Shown: positions 49,042-60,135 of the stretch, piece by piece
Layout of the letters: each line of letters opens with the position of its first letter
Position numbering within the stretch: position 1 is the first letter of the stretch
From: Ooceraea biroi
Taxonomy: Eukaryota > Arthropoda > Insecta > Hymenoptera > Formicidae
Length of the DNA stretch: 64,000 bases
NCBI RefSeq assembly: GCF_003672135.1
Contig: NC_039519.1
Location: 5,332,001 to 5,396,000, forward strand
Direction: 5' to 3'
The notes under the pieces: generated by a model
Told to the model about the DNA's origin: nothing
The model's database searches: none
Seen by the model: the letters and a program-made list of their open reading frames with translations, nothing else
Translations under genes and position numbers: made by a program

Positions 49042-50362
49042 TAATATATATGAAAAATATATGACATGATACGTGTGTCATAACATGTATTGATTATATA
49101 TTATGTGCATATCGTTTTTCATACATATGTTCCGGCGTATTTAATCGGTATCAACCGAATTTTGCAACTTCCGATATGTAAATTTTGTTGACACGTGAAC
49201 ATCAATATTTGACACTTTTGAAGTGCTATTGCGATTTTTCGTTAGTGGCGTTTTTAATGGATAGTATGCACCATTGACAATTGGTTATTACGTAAAAAAA
49301 TAGCCACGAGGATTTTAATATCGATATAGGCAGCAGTTGGGAATAACGTTACTGTTTTTTTTATATATCCCTCCCTTTCTCTTCGTGTGGACCATAAAAT
49401 AATATTAATATAAATATTTGAAGAGAGACTTGCAGGGAAAGTCGCACTTTTTAACTTTTACAAGTATTACATTAGAAACTATCATTTATTTATAATATGA
49501 ATTATTATTATATTATAATATAAAATTTACATAATTATATTTACATATTGCCGTGCAGGATAGCCCTTCACACATATATTAGTCACTGAGATTTGTAATA
49601 TTTCTCGATGAACATAATTCAATTATTCATCTATTCGTGTGTATCAAGATTGTACTTAAAAAATCGGCTCGATTACAGAGTCGGAGTGTGTATTCTTAAA
49701 AAATAGCGTTTCTTTGAAAATCAAGATATCGCCGTCTAATCGAGTTCAATCACATGTCACCGTGAAAGGAAAGAATCTAGAACTGTGGGTTGATAAAATG
49801 TGATTCCGTTGAAGGAAGTACGTCTTGGCAGATTATTTTGTCGAACTTCATCCGCTGTTTGATCCTGTTGCCAACCTCTCACGAAGGTTCCCGCGTACGC
49901 AGATATTTTTTCATCAGGCAGGATTAGATGCGAAAATTGGTTCTCCAGTTGTGCCATCCGTGTAACGAATTATCGATTTGTTTGCGCGAGGTCGAGATAA
50001 ACTTTGTATTCTGCGAAATGTTTTTTCGTGTACAAAACAGAAGTAAAGCTTATGATCGCGCGTTAAATTCAGAGGAACGTACTGGATTGAGAAACTTTCG
50101 ACATTGACATGCACGTTAGAAAATAATTGTTACGCTACGAGAATGTTATGCAACCGGCATGATGTTTGCTTACCGTATTGCTGTATTCAATGTTTCCTAC
50201 AGAACACTTTACATAAAGTACAAATTTAACGACAACATTGTTAATAATTATAATTAATCAAGTCGCGCGACACTTTCTTGGTATAATTAGTGAAGTCAAT
50301 TTTCATTATAATATCGTGATCGTAACGCGAGCGAGTTGATCAAAATCATTTTTATGAATTTC
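49042..50362. other. 3' flank of the maltase gene
   Basis: AT-rich sequence between the mariner pair and the maltase stop codon. It includes the 3' untranslated region of the maltase transcript, whose end I cannot place because no convincing AATAAA stands near the stop on the minus strand. Two short minus frames at 49757-50114 have no recognisable domain. Confidence 0.45.
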
Positions 50363-50519
50363 TTATCCGTATAACATTATTAAAAATATCGGTAATAGGA
50401 TTGTTTGTAGAGAAACAACATATTGCATTGCTGAATTGGAATCGGAAGATTTGACGTTAGTTAGAAGAACTATCGAAGCATTCGCCGGAAGAGTGATATT
50501 CTTCAACTCGACAGGATGT
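50363..50519 (-). CDS. Maltase exon 8 (C-terminus and stop)
   Basis: Residues 549-600 and TAA. After a TTTTCAG acceptor the split glutamine is completed and HPVELKNITLPANASIVLL follows, as at maltase C-termini. The end is a hydrophobic tail (ILLPIFLIMLY) suggesting GPI anchoring. The exon has no in-frame methionine near its start, so it is easily missed by simple frame searches. Confidence 0.85.
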
Positions 50520-53500
50520 CTGAAAATGCACAGAGATAAAAGAAAAGTCTTTCCATAATCAGAGTGTTTTATATAATGATAGATTTATATAATGTGTTGT
50601 GTAACACATTATATAAATCTATAACTTTAAACCTCATGTAAAATGTATTGTTTGCTACTTCTTTTTTATATATTATTAATTTTACTCTATCAATGAAACA
50701 TCAAATATTGATACTTACTGTTGTTTTATTCCGGAGCCCACGCTAGCTGTTCCAACTACACCATTCTCGAATTCCGCTAATGATTTTGTTAAATCAACCT
50801 GTTTTTTGTCTTTGTCTGAGAAATTTATCAATAATGTCACGGCTTCTCTCTTCGTTTTTCTCAGGACACATAGAACGGTGTCATTAATGACTTCAGTAGA
50901 TAGCGATCCAAATTTGAGCGCTTCCGATGTATTACGTAACATTGTTAGAGTGCGATAAACATGGTAGTGAGTGTCATTGTTACTTTTTTGTAGAAGCAAA
51001 TTTAAACTGCGATAATTTTCATGGACCGGTAACCAAAGCTTTGTGGCATTACTAAAACCTGTTATATATAATAACATTAATAACTTACTTTTGTCAAGTA
51101 ATTGTTTTAAGTAATTATCATTTAAAGAGTAGATCTCATTATTTTAATCTATTTTTGCAAATATTTAATTAATTTACTAATATTCGATGATCTTTTTTTA
51201 CAAAATACTTAGTTACAGATATAGTGAAAATACTTAATCACTTTTTAATAATATTCAACCCTAATTTATTAAATAATATATTTGCCTCCTTTCTTTCTTT
51301 AGTTTCTCGAATAATTTTTTATAATTTCAAATTTAATAATATTCTCTTTTAATGAACGAGGGGATACTTCGTTGTATATGTGAAATAAAAAAATAACTCT
51401 CTTTTTATGATATATATGTTCTAAAATTCTAAATGATGGAAAATTGCTAATTTTAAAGAAAAGATACATTTCTCTCTAATTGTTCGTGATTGGTTGATTC
51501 ATACCTGCATTTATGTTGTTATTCCACTGAAATGGTGTGCGAACTGGATCGCGGGACCGACTTTTATATTTTTCTTCGCCTGCGTTACACGCTTGGGGAT
51601 CCTGCGTATCTTCCCAACTTATGTCCATTTTATTAACCATTCCGATTTCCTCACCATAATATGTTACCGCTACACCCGGCAGTATCATGGCTAACATCGT
51701 CATTTGATCTGCTCTTCCTTCGAAACGCGAAGCAGTGCGATTGCGATCGTGATTTCCCATCTATGAATATATTGTTCTATTTGTAGATTATCACATACAA
51801 TCACATTGCATTCAGTATTTATAAAGTACACTAATTAGCATGCAATTGTACAAATTTACTGTAATAGTTAAAGGCTAATACATAAATTCATGTATATTGA
51901 TAATTGCATTATGGAATTAGTACATGTATCTTTGTAAAATATAATTTATAGTTTACTCTTAACGATTTAGATATAACATTCAAATTGTTCATTGCATAAA
52001 ACTATCTAATTAACATATACAGGGTGTCCCGGGTTTTAACCGACAAACTACGGGAGCATATTCTACTAGTGGAAATAAGAAAACATTCTTATATCGAGTT
52101 TGCTTAGAAATGCTTTATTACAAAGTTATAAACCAATATTGAAAAAAAATATGAGATAAGTAACAACGGAACATAGTGTGGAATTTGGAAGGTCTAAGAT
52201 GTTTATGTTACGTGTATTCACATGTATTCATGTTCACTATGTTGAAACGATTCAGTATGATTGTTACTTTCACAACAGTAGCTGTTAGATTTCAATCGTC
52301 GTGTCAACTAGCAATTACTATCAGAATGCCAAAAGTGTTTTCAAACGAGGAATACACCGATATTCATTTCGTGTACTGATTCTGTGACGGAAATGCACGA
52401 GCTGCCGTACGAGAGTATCAACGTAGATTTCCTAACAGGAGAGCACCAGATAGATTTAAAGCAACGAACTACTAATTCAGTTACTGAGATGCAACAAAAT
52501 TTTCAGGAATGTCATACCGTAACAAATTCTGTACTACGTCGATGTCTAGCTTGTATCGATGCGCAAGGACAACATTTTGAAATGCGTCACTAAGTCATTG
52601 CGTAGATAATTTTTATTTTTTTGAAAAAATCCGTTGTTACTTGTCTCATATTTCTTTTCAATATTGGTTTATAACTTTGTAATAAAGCATTTCTAAGCAA
52701 ACTCGATATAAGAATTTTTTCTTATTTCCACTAGTAGAATATGCTCCCGCAGTTTGTCGGTTAAAACCCGGGACACCCTGTATAATTAGACATACAGGGT
52801 GTCCCGGGTTTTAACCGACAAACTACGGGAGCATATTCTACTAGTGGAAATAAGAAAAAATTCTTATATCGAGTTTGCTTAGAAATGCTTTATTACAAAG
52901 TTATAAACCAATATAGAAAAGAAATATGAGATAAGTAACAACGGAACATAGTGTGGAATTTGGAAGGTCTAAGATGTTTATGTTACGTGTATTCACATGT
53001 ATTCATGTTCACTATGTTGAAACGATTCAGTATGATTGTTACTTTCACAACAGTAGCTGTTAGATTTCAATCGTCGTGTCAACTAGCAATTACTATCAGA
53101 ATGCCAAAAGTGTTTTCAAACGAGGAATACACCGATATTCATTTCGTGCACGGATTCTGTGACGGAAATGCACGAGCTGCCGTACGAGAGTATCAACGTA
53201 GATTTCCTAACAGGAGAGCACCAGATAGATTTAAAGCAACGAACTACTAATTCAGTTACTGAGATGCAACAAAATTTTCAGGAATGTCGTACCGTAACAA
53301 ATTCTGTACTACGTCGATGTCTAGCTTGTATCGATGTGCGAGGACAACATTTTGAAATGCGTCACTAAGTCATTGCGTAGATAATTTTTATTTTTTTGAA
53401 AAAATCCGTTGTTACTTGTCTCATATTTCTTTTCAATATTGGTTTATAACTTTGTAATAAAGCATTTCTAAGCAAACTCGATATAAGAATTTTTTCTTAT

Positions 53501-56500
53501 TTCCACTAGTAGAATATGCTCCCGTAGTTTGTCGGTTAAAACCCGGGACACCCTGTATAATTAGACATACAGGGTGTCCCGGGTTTTAACCGACAAACTA
53601 CGGGAGCATATTCTACTAGTGGAAATAAGAAAACATTCTTATATCGAGTTTGCTTAGAAATGCTTTATTACAAAGTTATAAACCAATATTGAAAAAAAAT
53701 ATGAGATAAGTAACAACGGAACATAGTGTGGAATTTGGAAGGTCTAAGATGTTTATGTTACGTGTATTCACATGTATTCATGTTCACTATGTTGAAACGA
53801 TTCAGTATGATTGTTACTTTCACAACAGTAGCTGTTAGATTTCAATCGTCGTGTCAACTAGCAATTACTATCAGAATGCCAAAAGTGTTTTCAAACGAGG
53901 AATACACCGATATTCATTTCGTGCACGGATTCTGTGACGGAAATGCACGAGCTGCCGTACGAGAGTATCAACGTAGATTTCCTAACAGGAGAGCACCAGA
54001 TAGATTTAAAGCAACGAACTACTAATTCAGTTACTGAGATGCAACAAAATTTTCAGGAATGTCGTACTGTAACAAATTCTGTACTACGTCGATGTCTAGC
54101 TTGTATCGATGCGCAAGGACAACATTTTGAAATGCGTCGCTAAATCATTGCGTAGATAATTTTTATTTTTTTGAAAAAATCCGTTGTTACTTGTCTCATA
54201 TTTCTTTTCAATATTGGTTTATAACTTTGTAATAAAGCATTTCTAAGCAAACTCGATATAAGAATTTTTTCTTATTTCCACTAGTAGAATATGCTCCCGC
54301 AGTTTGTCGGTTAAAACCCGGGACACCCTGTATAACACAGCATTTATCGCGAATTATTCAATAGGGCGTAATAATTCTCAAACTTCTCACACAACAATAA
54401 ATAAGTTTATGCAGTTGTCATGTCATCATCTATCTTTAAGCTTTTCATCATTAAGGAGAAAGAGCTTCCACATTAACATCTTTATGTTTGTTAATCAAAT
54501 TTGATATATGTTAAATGCGAAGTTGGAAAATTAAATATTTTTGTATCTTCATCGTCGTGATGTAAAACAGAGTACATGAGAATAATGTTTTCTTACCACC
54601 CAGTTAGCGACGCCGTCTGCAGGCATTGCGTTTATCCATTCGTCTATTATCTTTTTAAAAGCAGTAGCATTTGAATCTTTATCCACATCCATGATAAAAT
54701 TAAAGTTGAAAGGAATGTGAGAACCGTAATTGTAATATTTGATGGTGTTTTCTAACGACGTGTATGCTTCAGTCATCATCACCTTGTTATAAAATTAATG
54801 AATATTATTATTATTATTAGAGTATTATATTAAATTATTTCTGGGATTTTTAAGACAATGTGTACATTGTCTTACAATATATCAAACATATATATTTCAA
54901 ATTGTTTAACAATATTAAAAATATTAAAGATAAATATATACCTTCTCGCTCGTGTTATATTGATGGGCGTAATCGTCTAGAATTTTTCTCCAACTTTGTA
55001 CTAATTCGTACGTTTCCGGTATATCCTTTGAGAATGTATGACGTAGGTAATCATAATCGTCTCGTTCTGCTCCTGGCTTACCGCTTCGAAGTTCGTCCCT
55101 AGTGTAATTTATCTCGTATAGATGCGGCACCGCATCCACGCGAAATCCATCCACCCCTTTTCTCAACCAAAATTCGATGATTTCCTATGTATTTACATTG
55201 CATATATTACATACACGTGCATTTACATTTTTCATTTACTTTTAGAAAACCATTGATAGAGCTTAATAAAATCTCGCGAAATGTAAATATACCTTCATCT
55301 CTTCTTGCACGTTGGGATTACTGTAATTCAGGTCTGGTTGCCTTTCGTGAAATTGATGAAAGTACCATTGATTGCGAACTTCGTTGAATGTCCAAGCTGA
55401 TCCGCTAAATACACTTCTCCAATTGTTTGGTGGTTGTGCGTTGTTTTCTCTTCCATTTGCCCATATGTAATAATCTTCATACTTGGAGCCACGTTTTATG
55501 CTCTCTTGGAACCAATAATGTTCATCCGAAGTATGATTGGGTACGAGATCAAGAATAACCTTGATTGAATTACATATTACTTTATTACATATTAACAAAA
55601 TTTGATAAAATTGTTACTATGAAATGTGGCTTAGAGAATATGATGATCGATTTATTCCTGTTATTTACCTTCAATCCAAGTTCTTTGGCGCGTTTTACAA
55701 GATTGTTGAAATCCTCTAGTGTACCAAATATTTTGTCGATATCTTTAAAATCTGATATGTCGTATCCAAAATCGACCATAGGACTTCGATTGATAGGCGA
55801 CAGCCATATCGCTCCTATCCCAGAGTCCACAAAATGTTCTAGTTTACTCGTTACGCCTGTAATAGAAAAAGGAGTTGATGTAATAAATCTGCAATAGCAT
55901 TTGTTATGACGTAAAAAAATTGTAGCCTTGCTATCTAAGAATATTTAAAAATAAAAAAATATAAAGAAAGAAAGATAAATAAAACAATATGTTAGCATTT
56001 GTTATGACGTAAAAAATTGTAGCCTGGCTATCTAAGAATATTTAAAAATAAAAAAATATAAAGAAAGAAAGATAAATAAAACAACATTGTTTTATTTATC
56101 TTTCTTTCTTTATATTTTTTTATTTTTAAATATTCTTAGATAGCCAGGCTACAATTTTATTATTATATACTAATAATAAATATTTAAAAAATACATGATA
56201 AAGAAAGATATAAAATGATTGATAAAAGCCGTTGTAGAATATTTTTATGGATGTCACGATACTACTGAATGCACTTTGAGATAACCAATCTTGAAACACC
56301 GAAATAAAAATAGTCGCATGCAGCGCATGTGAATGCAATTGCTATCACATGATGTATGTACATTCCATGCCATGTTTCTTTATGTCTTACAGTCGTAGCA
56401 TTTATTGCGTATACTACGTAGCATATACTCGTATAACATTTAATATTTAATAACATTTTAATACTATTTATTTAAATTGGTCTTCTCAGGTTGGATGAGA

Positions 56501-59093
56501 AAATATAGAGGCAACATAACGTTAAAAAATAAATATTTAAGGATTGCAATTTGTGCGAGATCCAACTTTCGTGGTCGGATTCCGGCACTGACTGCTGATT
56601 CCGTTCGGGAGAGAACGTGCGACGTGAAAAGTGACCGCTCGGTGATCACGGCAAGGACTGGGGCGTGTGACAGGAGTTCACTAATTCCGCGGAATGCTCG
56701 TTTAACAAGTTCATTGCAACGCGGTCAAAAAAATGAACAAAAAGTCAGTCACGGATTGTCCCGAGAGAACGCGAATCTGCGCGCGTGTATCGTCCGTCGA
56801 AGATCGGGAACGCGCGTATCTGCTACAGCGGAGAACGCGACGTTGTTCCACGGATGCACTCCGAACTCGATCTCGAGAAATTCGAACGATTTAACGTGCG
56901 GCCGAACTTGGGCGAAATAGACGAGTCCTGTCCGCGACTACGATTCGTTAGCGGACGAGGCGGAATCTTACCTGGCTTTGTTCTCGACGAGCGATCGACA
57001 GCGACGTCTCTTGTTTGTCGCCTTCGGTGGAGAAGAATAGGCACGCGCGACCAAACAAGCGATCTCTTTCGTCTCTGTCCATCGCACGTGATGGTTTAAG
57101 CCGTGCGAGCGAGATCGTCGGGGTCGCGCCCGCACGAGGTCGATTTTCGATCGCGAACGACGCAAATGTGTTGGATCCGGAGAGCGCGCGGCGAACATCC
57201 GGCGCTCGATTTGCCACGCGAGACTCGACGAAATCTTAATCGAAGTCTAATTACAAAACTGGTTTGACCGTGGTCCGGACCCCGAACACGATTGAAAATA
57301 TAAAAACCCTCGAGACATATATTGGGTTGGCAAATAAGTTGGTTCGGTTTTTTAAGGTGGAATAAAATACAATTTTTTTGATACACGAAATAAATTTTAA
57401 TCAATTATATATTGACCATTTTTATTGATGACTTCTTGCCATCTTTCCACCAACTTCATTATGCCGCGTTCGTAAAACATCCGAGGCTTATCGGCGAAAA
57501 ACCAATCCAGGTGTCTTTTGACGTTCTCTTCATCCTTGAAGATTTTTCCGTTCAAAGAGTTCTGCAACGACCGGAATAAATGATAATCGGAAGGGGCCAG
57601 GTCCGGTGAATACGCAGGATGAGGCAAAACATCCCAGCCAAGACTGAGTAATTTGTTCCGAGTTGTCAATGATGTGTGAGGTCTGGCGTTATTGTGGTGG
57701 AAGACAACACCTTTTCGATTTATCAATTCTGGACGTTTTTTGCGGAGTGCTTGGTCCAATTTTGTTAACTGCGAGCAGTATATGGTTGAATCAATCGTTT
57801 TGCTTGACGGTAACAGCTCGTAGTAAATGACACCTTTGAAATCCCACCATACGGAGAGCATGATCTTCTTCGGATGCAATCCTGCCTTCGAGGTTGTTTG
57901 TGGTGGCTCGCTGCTGTGTCCCCATGATCTTTTCCGCGTTACATTCTCATAGACGACCCATTTTTCATCTCCTGTCACTAACCGCTTCAAAAATGGATCG
58001 TTTTCTTGACGTTTCCGCAGCAAATCGCAGATGGATATGCGAGTGGCCAAGTTGGCCTCGGTTAATTCATGCGGCACCCACACATTGAGCCGAGAAACGT
58101 ATTCCAGTTGGCGCAAATTGTTTTCTACGCTTTATATGAGATATATTAAGTGCTGTAGCAATCTCTCGCACCGATTGGGATGGATTTTTATCGATGATAG
58201 CTTTGACATTACTTGAATCAATCTCGATCGGGCGACTGGAGCGAGGCGCATCATTGACGTCAAAATCTCCAGAACGGAATTTGGCGAACCACTTTTGACA
58301 TACGCGTTCTGTTAAGGCATCATCTCCATAAACACGGCATATCTTTTTATGAGCCTTTGCAGCTCGTTTGCTCTTCTTGAAATAATAGAGCAAAATATGA
58401 CGATAATGCACGTTATTTACTTCCATTTTTACAGCTACGCAGCACACACAATATTGATGTTAGTCAAACCAAAATTTACAGAAAGGTTATGTGAAACATG
58501 TACTTTTAAATGCACTCTGAAGTTGCGCGATAGTATCGAGAAAAACAAGAGTGAATTGGAAAGAAGTTGCACCGAAGCAAAAACCGAACGAACTTATTTG
58601 CCAACCTAATAGTTACGCTAAGCACGTTTCTCCTCTTATCTGCACATTGAATATGCGACACGTGGACACAATGGTTCAACTATAATACCCGAGAGTAATG
58701 CAACGATCTATGTCCTCACGTTACAAAACCATTCCATCTTCTCAAATGACGTGTAATTATACGTAATTACGTGTGAACGAGCGTGTCGCAACGTATTTTT
58801 CGTGATGCTTATCATGAAAATTATTTATTACATGGAGGAAGACGCAACATGGCTGGAAGTCGAGATACGAGCGACAGAATGCGGCTCTGACGCCCGTCGA
58901 ACCGCTGATTCTTTCCGTTTTTCTTACCTTCGAGATCACCCACACCGTCGTTGTCGGTGTCCATAAAACTGCGAGGGTAAATTTGATAGAAAATCGTATG
59001 GTTCCACCATCCTCGATTCAGGATGTCTCCCAAGGTCGGAGCGGCCGTCAACAGCAGACCGAGGAGAATAACGCGTTGCTGCGACTCGAGCAT
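50363..59093 (-). CDS. Alpha-glucosidase (maltase), GH13, eight coding exons
   Basis: Predicted 600-residue maltase that cleaves terminal alpha-1,4-linked glucose from maltose and sucrose-type sugars. Coding exons: 58928-59093, 55669-55856, 55293-55559, 54942-55184, 54597-54782, 51505-51760, 50719-51058 and 50363-50519. All have GT-AG borders and compatible phases. Residues 1-22 are a signal peptide. A calcium-loop-like DTDNDGVGD lies at 45-53 and DLVPNH at 122-127. QPDLN (192-196) marks the oligo-1,6-glucosidase/maltase branch of GH13. The nucleophile is D224 (GFRVD), the acid/base E293 (MTEAY) and the transition-state stabiliser D355 (GNHD). The last ~20 residues are hydrophobic after a Ser/Asn-rich stretch, which suggests a GPI anchor. 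The length fits insect maltases. No lesion was found, so the gene appears functional. Introns 1 and 5 are enlarged by transposons. Function is by family; specificity is inferred. Confidence 0.95.
50719..51058 (-). CDS. Maltase exon 7
   Basis: Residues 436-548 plus two bases: GFSNATKLWLPVHENY and the C-terminal beta domain. The acceptor is AACAG|GT and the donor CAACA|GTAAGT, phase 2. Confidence 0.92.
51505..51760 (-). CDS. Maltase exon 6
   Basis: Residues 351-435 plus one base, starting MGNHDRNR with D355, then GVAVTYYGEEIGM and RDPVRTPFQW. The acceptor is TCATAG|ATG and the donor GCAG|GTATGA. Confidence 0.93.
52020..52780 (+). mobile_element. CAGGGTGT-ended transposon, Q-type, array copy 1 (Qa)
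   Basis: 761 bp with terminal inverted repeats of about 155 bp beginning CAGGGTGTCCCGGGTTTTAA, flanked by TATA at 52016-52019 and 52781-52784. It lies in maltase intron 5, antisense to the gene. It is an internal deletion derivative carrying the two ends of a transposase gene. Confidence 0.92.
52326..52593 (+). pseudogene. Deleted DUF4817/DDE transposase (Qa)
   Basis: The N-terminal part from MPKVFSNEEYTDI is stopped early by a TGA (HFVY then stop), which the other copies lack. The C-terminal part, in another frame, reads RRCLACIDAQGQHFEMRH to TAA at 52593. The middle with the catalytic core is deleted. Confidence 0.75.
52795..53555 (+). mobile_element. CAGGGTGT-ended transposon, Q-type, array copy 2 (Qb)
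   Basis: 761 bp, 775 bp after Qa, separated from it by a 14-bp spacer (TATAATTAGACATA) that is repeated exactly between Qb and Qc. Confidence 0.92.
53101..53368 (+). pseudogene. Deleted DUF4817/DDE transposase (Qb)
   Basis: MPKVFSNEEYTDIHFVHGF followed by CDGNARAAVREYQRRFPNR matches the DUF4817 N-terminal domain of arthropod DDE transposases. The frame runs into TAA at 53250, where the deletion junction joins it out of frame to the C-terminal DLKQRTTNSVTEMQ segment ending at 53368. The catalytic DDE core is absent. Confidence 0.8.
53570..54330 (+). mobile_element. CAGGGTGT-ended transposon, Q-type, array copy 3 (Qc)
   Basis: 761 bp, again 775 bp downstream with the same 14-bp spacer, ending the array. 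The right flank is TATAAC. Confidence 0.92.
53876..54143 (+). pseudogene. Deleted DUF4817/DDE transposase (Qc)
   Basis: The same structure as Qb: DUF4817 segment 53876-54025, then the out-of-frame C-terminal segment to 54143. Confidence 0.8.
54597..54782 (-). CDS. Maltase exon 5
   Basis: Residues 289-350, starting VMMTEAYTS with the general acid E293 and ending GVANWV. The acceptor is ACAAG|GTG and the donor GTG|GTAAGA. The 2.8-kb intron 5 that follows holds the Q-type transposon array. Confidence 0.93.
54942..55184 (-). CDS. Maltase exon 4
   Basis: Residues 208-288, including EIIEFWLRKGVDGFRVDAVP with the catalytic nucleophile D224. The acceptor is CATAG|GAA and the donor AAG|GTATAT. Confidence 0.93.
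55293..55559 (-). CDS. Maltase exon 3
   Basis: Residues 119-207, with VILDLVPNHTSDEHYWF and QPDLNYSNP. The acceptor is CAAG|GTT and the donor AAG|GTATAT, both phase 0. Confidence 0.93.
55669..55856 (-). CDS. Maltase exon 2
   Basis: Residues 56-118 (VTSKLEHFVDSGIGAIWLSP and onward to KELGLK). The acceptor is TTACAG|GC, completing the split glycine. The donor is AAG|GTAAAT, phase 0. Confidence 0.93.
55895..56084. repeat. 98-bp direct duplication
   Basis: TAGCATTTGTTATGACGTAA at 55895 recurs at 55993, and about 90 bp after it are repeated almost exactly. It lies in maltase intron 1, next to the palindrome. Confidence 0.9.
56013..56158. repeat. 72-bp near-perfect palindrome
   Basis: The arms 56013-56084 and 56087-56158 are complementary over their whole length with only two bases (CA) between them. 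The left arm is the second copy of the direct duplication. Confidence 0.92.
56160..56540. other. Maltase intron 1, AT-rich part
   Basis: AT-rich intronic sequence between the palindrome and the CpG-rich patch. I see no feature of its own. Confidence 0.4.
56541..57260 (-). promoter_or_regulatory. CpG-rich patch in maltase intron 1, possible alternative promoter
   Basis: A sharply CpG-rich island inside intron 1. On the maltase strand it contains a full-consensus donor, CCAG|GTAAGATT, with the exon edge at 56972, so an alternative untranslated first exon at about 56972-57250 spliced to exon 2 is conceivable. A product starting there would lack the signal peptide unless an in-frame start exists. 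No coding frame in the patch is recognisable. It could also belong to an unrelated insertion. Confidence 0.25.
57322..58609 (-). mobile_element. mariner element copy 5, different subfamily
   Basis: 1288 bp, with termini TTGGGTTGGCAAATAAGTTG and TTAGGTTGGCAAATAAGTTC, flanked by TA at 57320-57321 and 58610-58611. It lies in maltase intron 1, in the same orientation as the gene. It is clearly diverged from the paired copies. Confidence 0.95.
57397..58426 (-). pseudogene. mariner transposase with frameshift and Asp-to-Asn change
   Basis: About 343 codons. The N-terminal part (58426 down to ~58130) has the HTH region ending TALNIS. A frameshift of one base near 58115-58135 separates it from the rest (SVENNLRQLEY onward, 57397 to ~58116), which is open to the stop. 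The catalytic motifs are TGDEKW, HHNNARPH and APSDYHLF. The second aspartate of the DD34D triad is replaced by asparagine, so the protein would be inactive even without the frameshift. The region that carries the TGA in copies 1-4 is intact here (PPQTTSKAGLHPKK). Confidence 0.92.
58928..59093 (-). CDS. Maltase exon 1
   Basis: Residues 1-55 plus one base: signal peptide, GWWNHTIFYQIYPRSF and the DTDNDGVGD loop. The start is placed at MLESQQ because the hydrophobic signal core follows directly. An in-frame ATG at 59126 would add 11 residues with no signal character and lies only a few bases below the TATA-like box. The donor is GAAG|GTAAGAA. Confidence 0.9.
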
Positions 59094-59131
59094 CTTTACG
59101 ATTACGTAGCGCGTTTCCCACGACATCGTGG

Positions 59132-59137
59132 TTTATA
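59132..59137 (-). promoter_or_regulatory. TATA-like box upstream of maltase exon 1
   Basis: TATAAA on the minus strand, 39 bases before the chosen start codon. A transcript starting 25-30 bases downstream would begin near 59105 and contain the ATG at 59093 as its first ATG, excluding the in-frame ATG at 59126. This supports the shorter protein. No expression evidence is available. Confidence 0.3.
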
Positions 59138-59574
59138 TGCGAAGCAGACATGGAAAAAGAATTCACGAGGATGACTTATCGAGCAAGTAAGGAAAAATCT
59201 CACGGACTCACGATAGTTGCGGAGTCGTTCAAGGGGGAAAGATAGAATTATCTAAGGTTGGCTGGTACTGCATTGTAAATGACGTTCCCTTGTTCGCTGC
59301 GGATGAGATTCCGCAAAGCATGATTTTTCCGAGGCCGCCGCCGGCGGGATGCTGGGCGGAGAAGTAATCAGGGCCCGGTTTCCTATTGCACCCGACAGAC
59401 TTATCATTTGCGAAACAGCAAAAAAATGTTAAGAAAGAGCGACTTGAACGCTCAAAATTGCATTTTTCTTTATCTTAATACGAATTTTATTCTCCGCGTG
59501 TAACAAAGGAATTATACTATAAGATAGTTTTAAATTTGCAGCGCTGCGAAGTTTGCAGGGCTATTATAGAAATA
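59138..59574. other. Upstream region of the maltase gene
   Basis: Likely promoter-proximal sequence, moderately GC-rich up to about 59370 and AT-rich beyond. No recognisable repeat or coding segment. Confidence 0.4.
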
Positions 59575-60073
59575 CACCGTTAAAAATTGTGCGTCCATAT
59601 GTTAAAATTTTCTTGTGTTGCCATGTTTTGATTACTACTTCAATGTAAAATTAACATACAACTGATATGTTATTATTTTTATAACAATTTTATGTTACAT
59701 TAATGTTAACTTCATAACTTAACATTTTGTGTATGTCTCTTAGAAATGGAATATTATTTCAAATGCTTTTAACACAATAATTTTAAACAATCAACATGTC
59801 ACAAAGTCAGTTAACATTCTAAAAGAAGTTAAAGTAAATCTTCAAATAATCATGAACTTTGACATATAAAATAGTCAAATTTACTAAAATTAAATGTTTC
59901 TATCAAAAATAATTTAAGTTGAAATAATTACTATCATGTGTTAATATAACATAAAAAGTAAACTTCTCTTCCATGTAGTTTTCAATTACTTTGTATGTTA
60001 TTTTTACATCACACTTAAAGTTACAATAACAAAAACAAATGTAAAGTATTGTGTTAATTACTTAACATTTCTA
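59575..60073 (+). mobile_element. MITE family M, copy B (right end missing)
   Basis: Begins CACCGTTAAAAATTGTGCG after TA. It matches copy C (60136-60745) until about 60073, where similarity stops at ACATTTCTA. The last ~110 bp including the right terminus are missing. Confidence 0.88.
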
Positions 60074-60135
60074 CTTGGACGGATTGTGCTAGCTTCCTGA
60101 CGTGTCGCGATAATCCGAGGAACATCGCGCGCGTA

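Noticed and set aside
59124..59126. Upstream ATG of the maltase frame
   Set aside because: It lies about 6 bases below a TATA-like box and would put 11 polar residues before the signal peptide. The ATG at 59093 is preferred.
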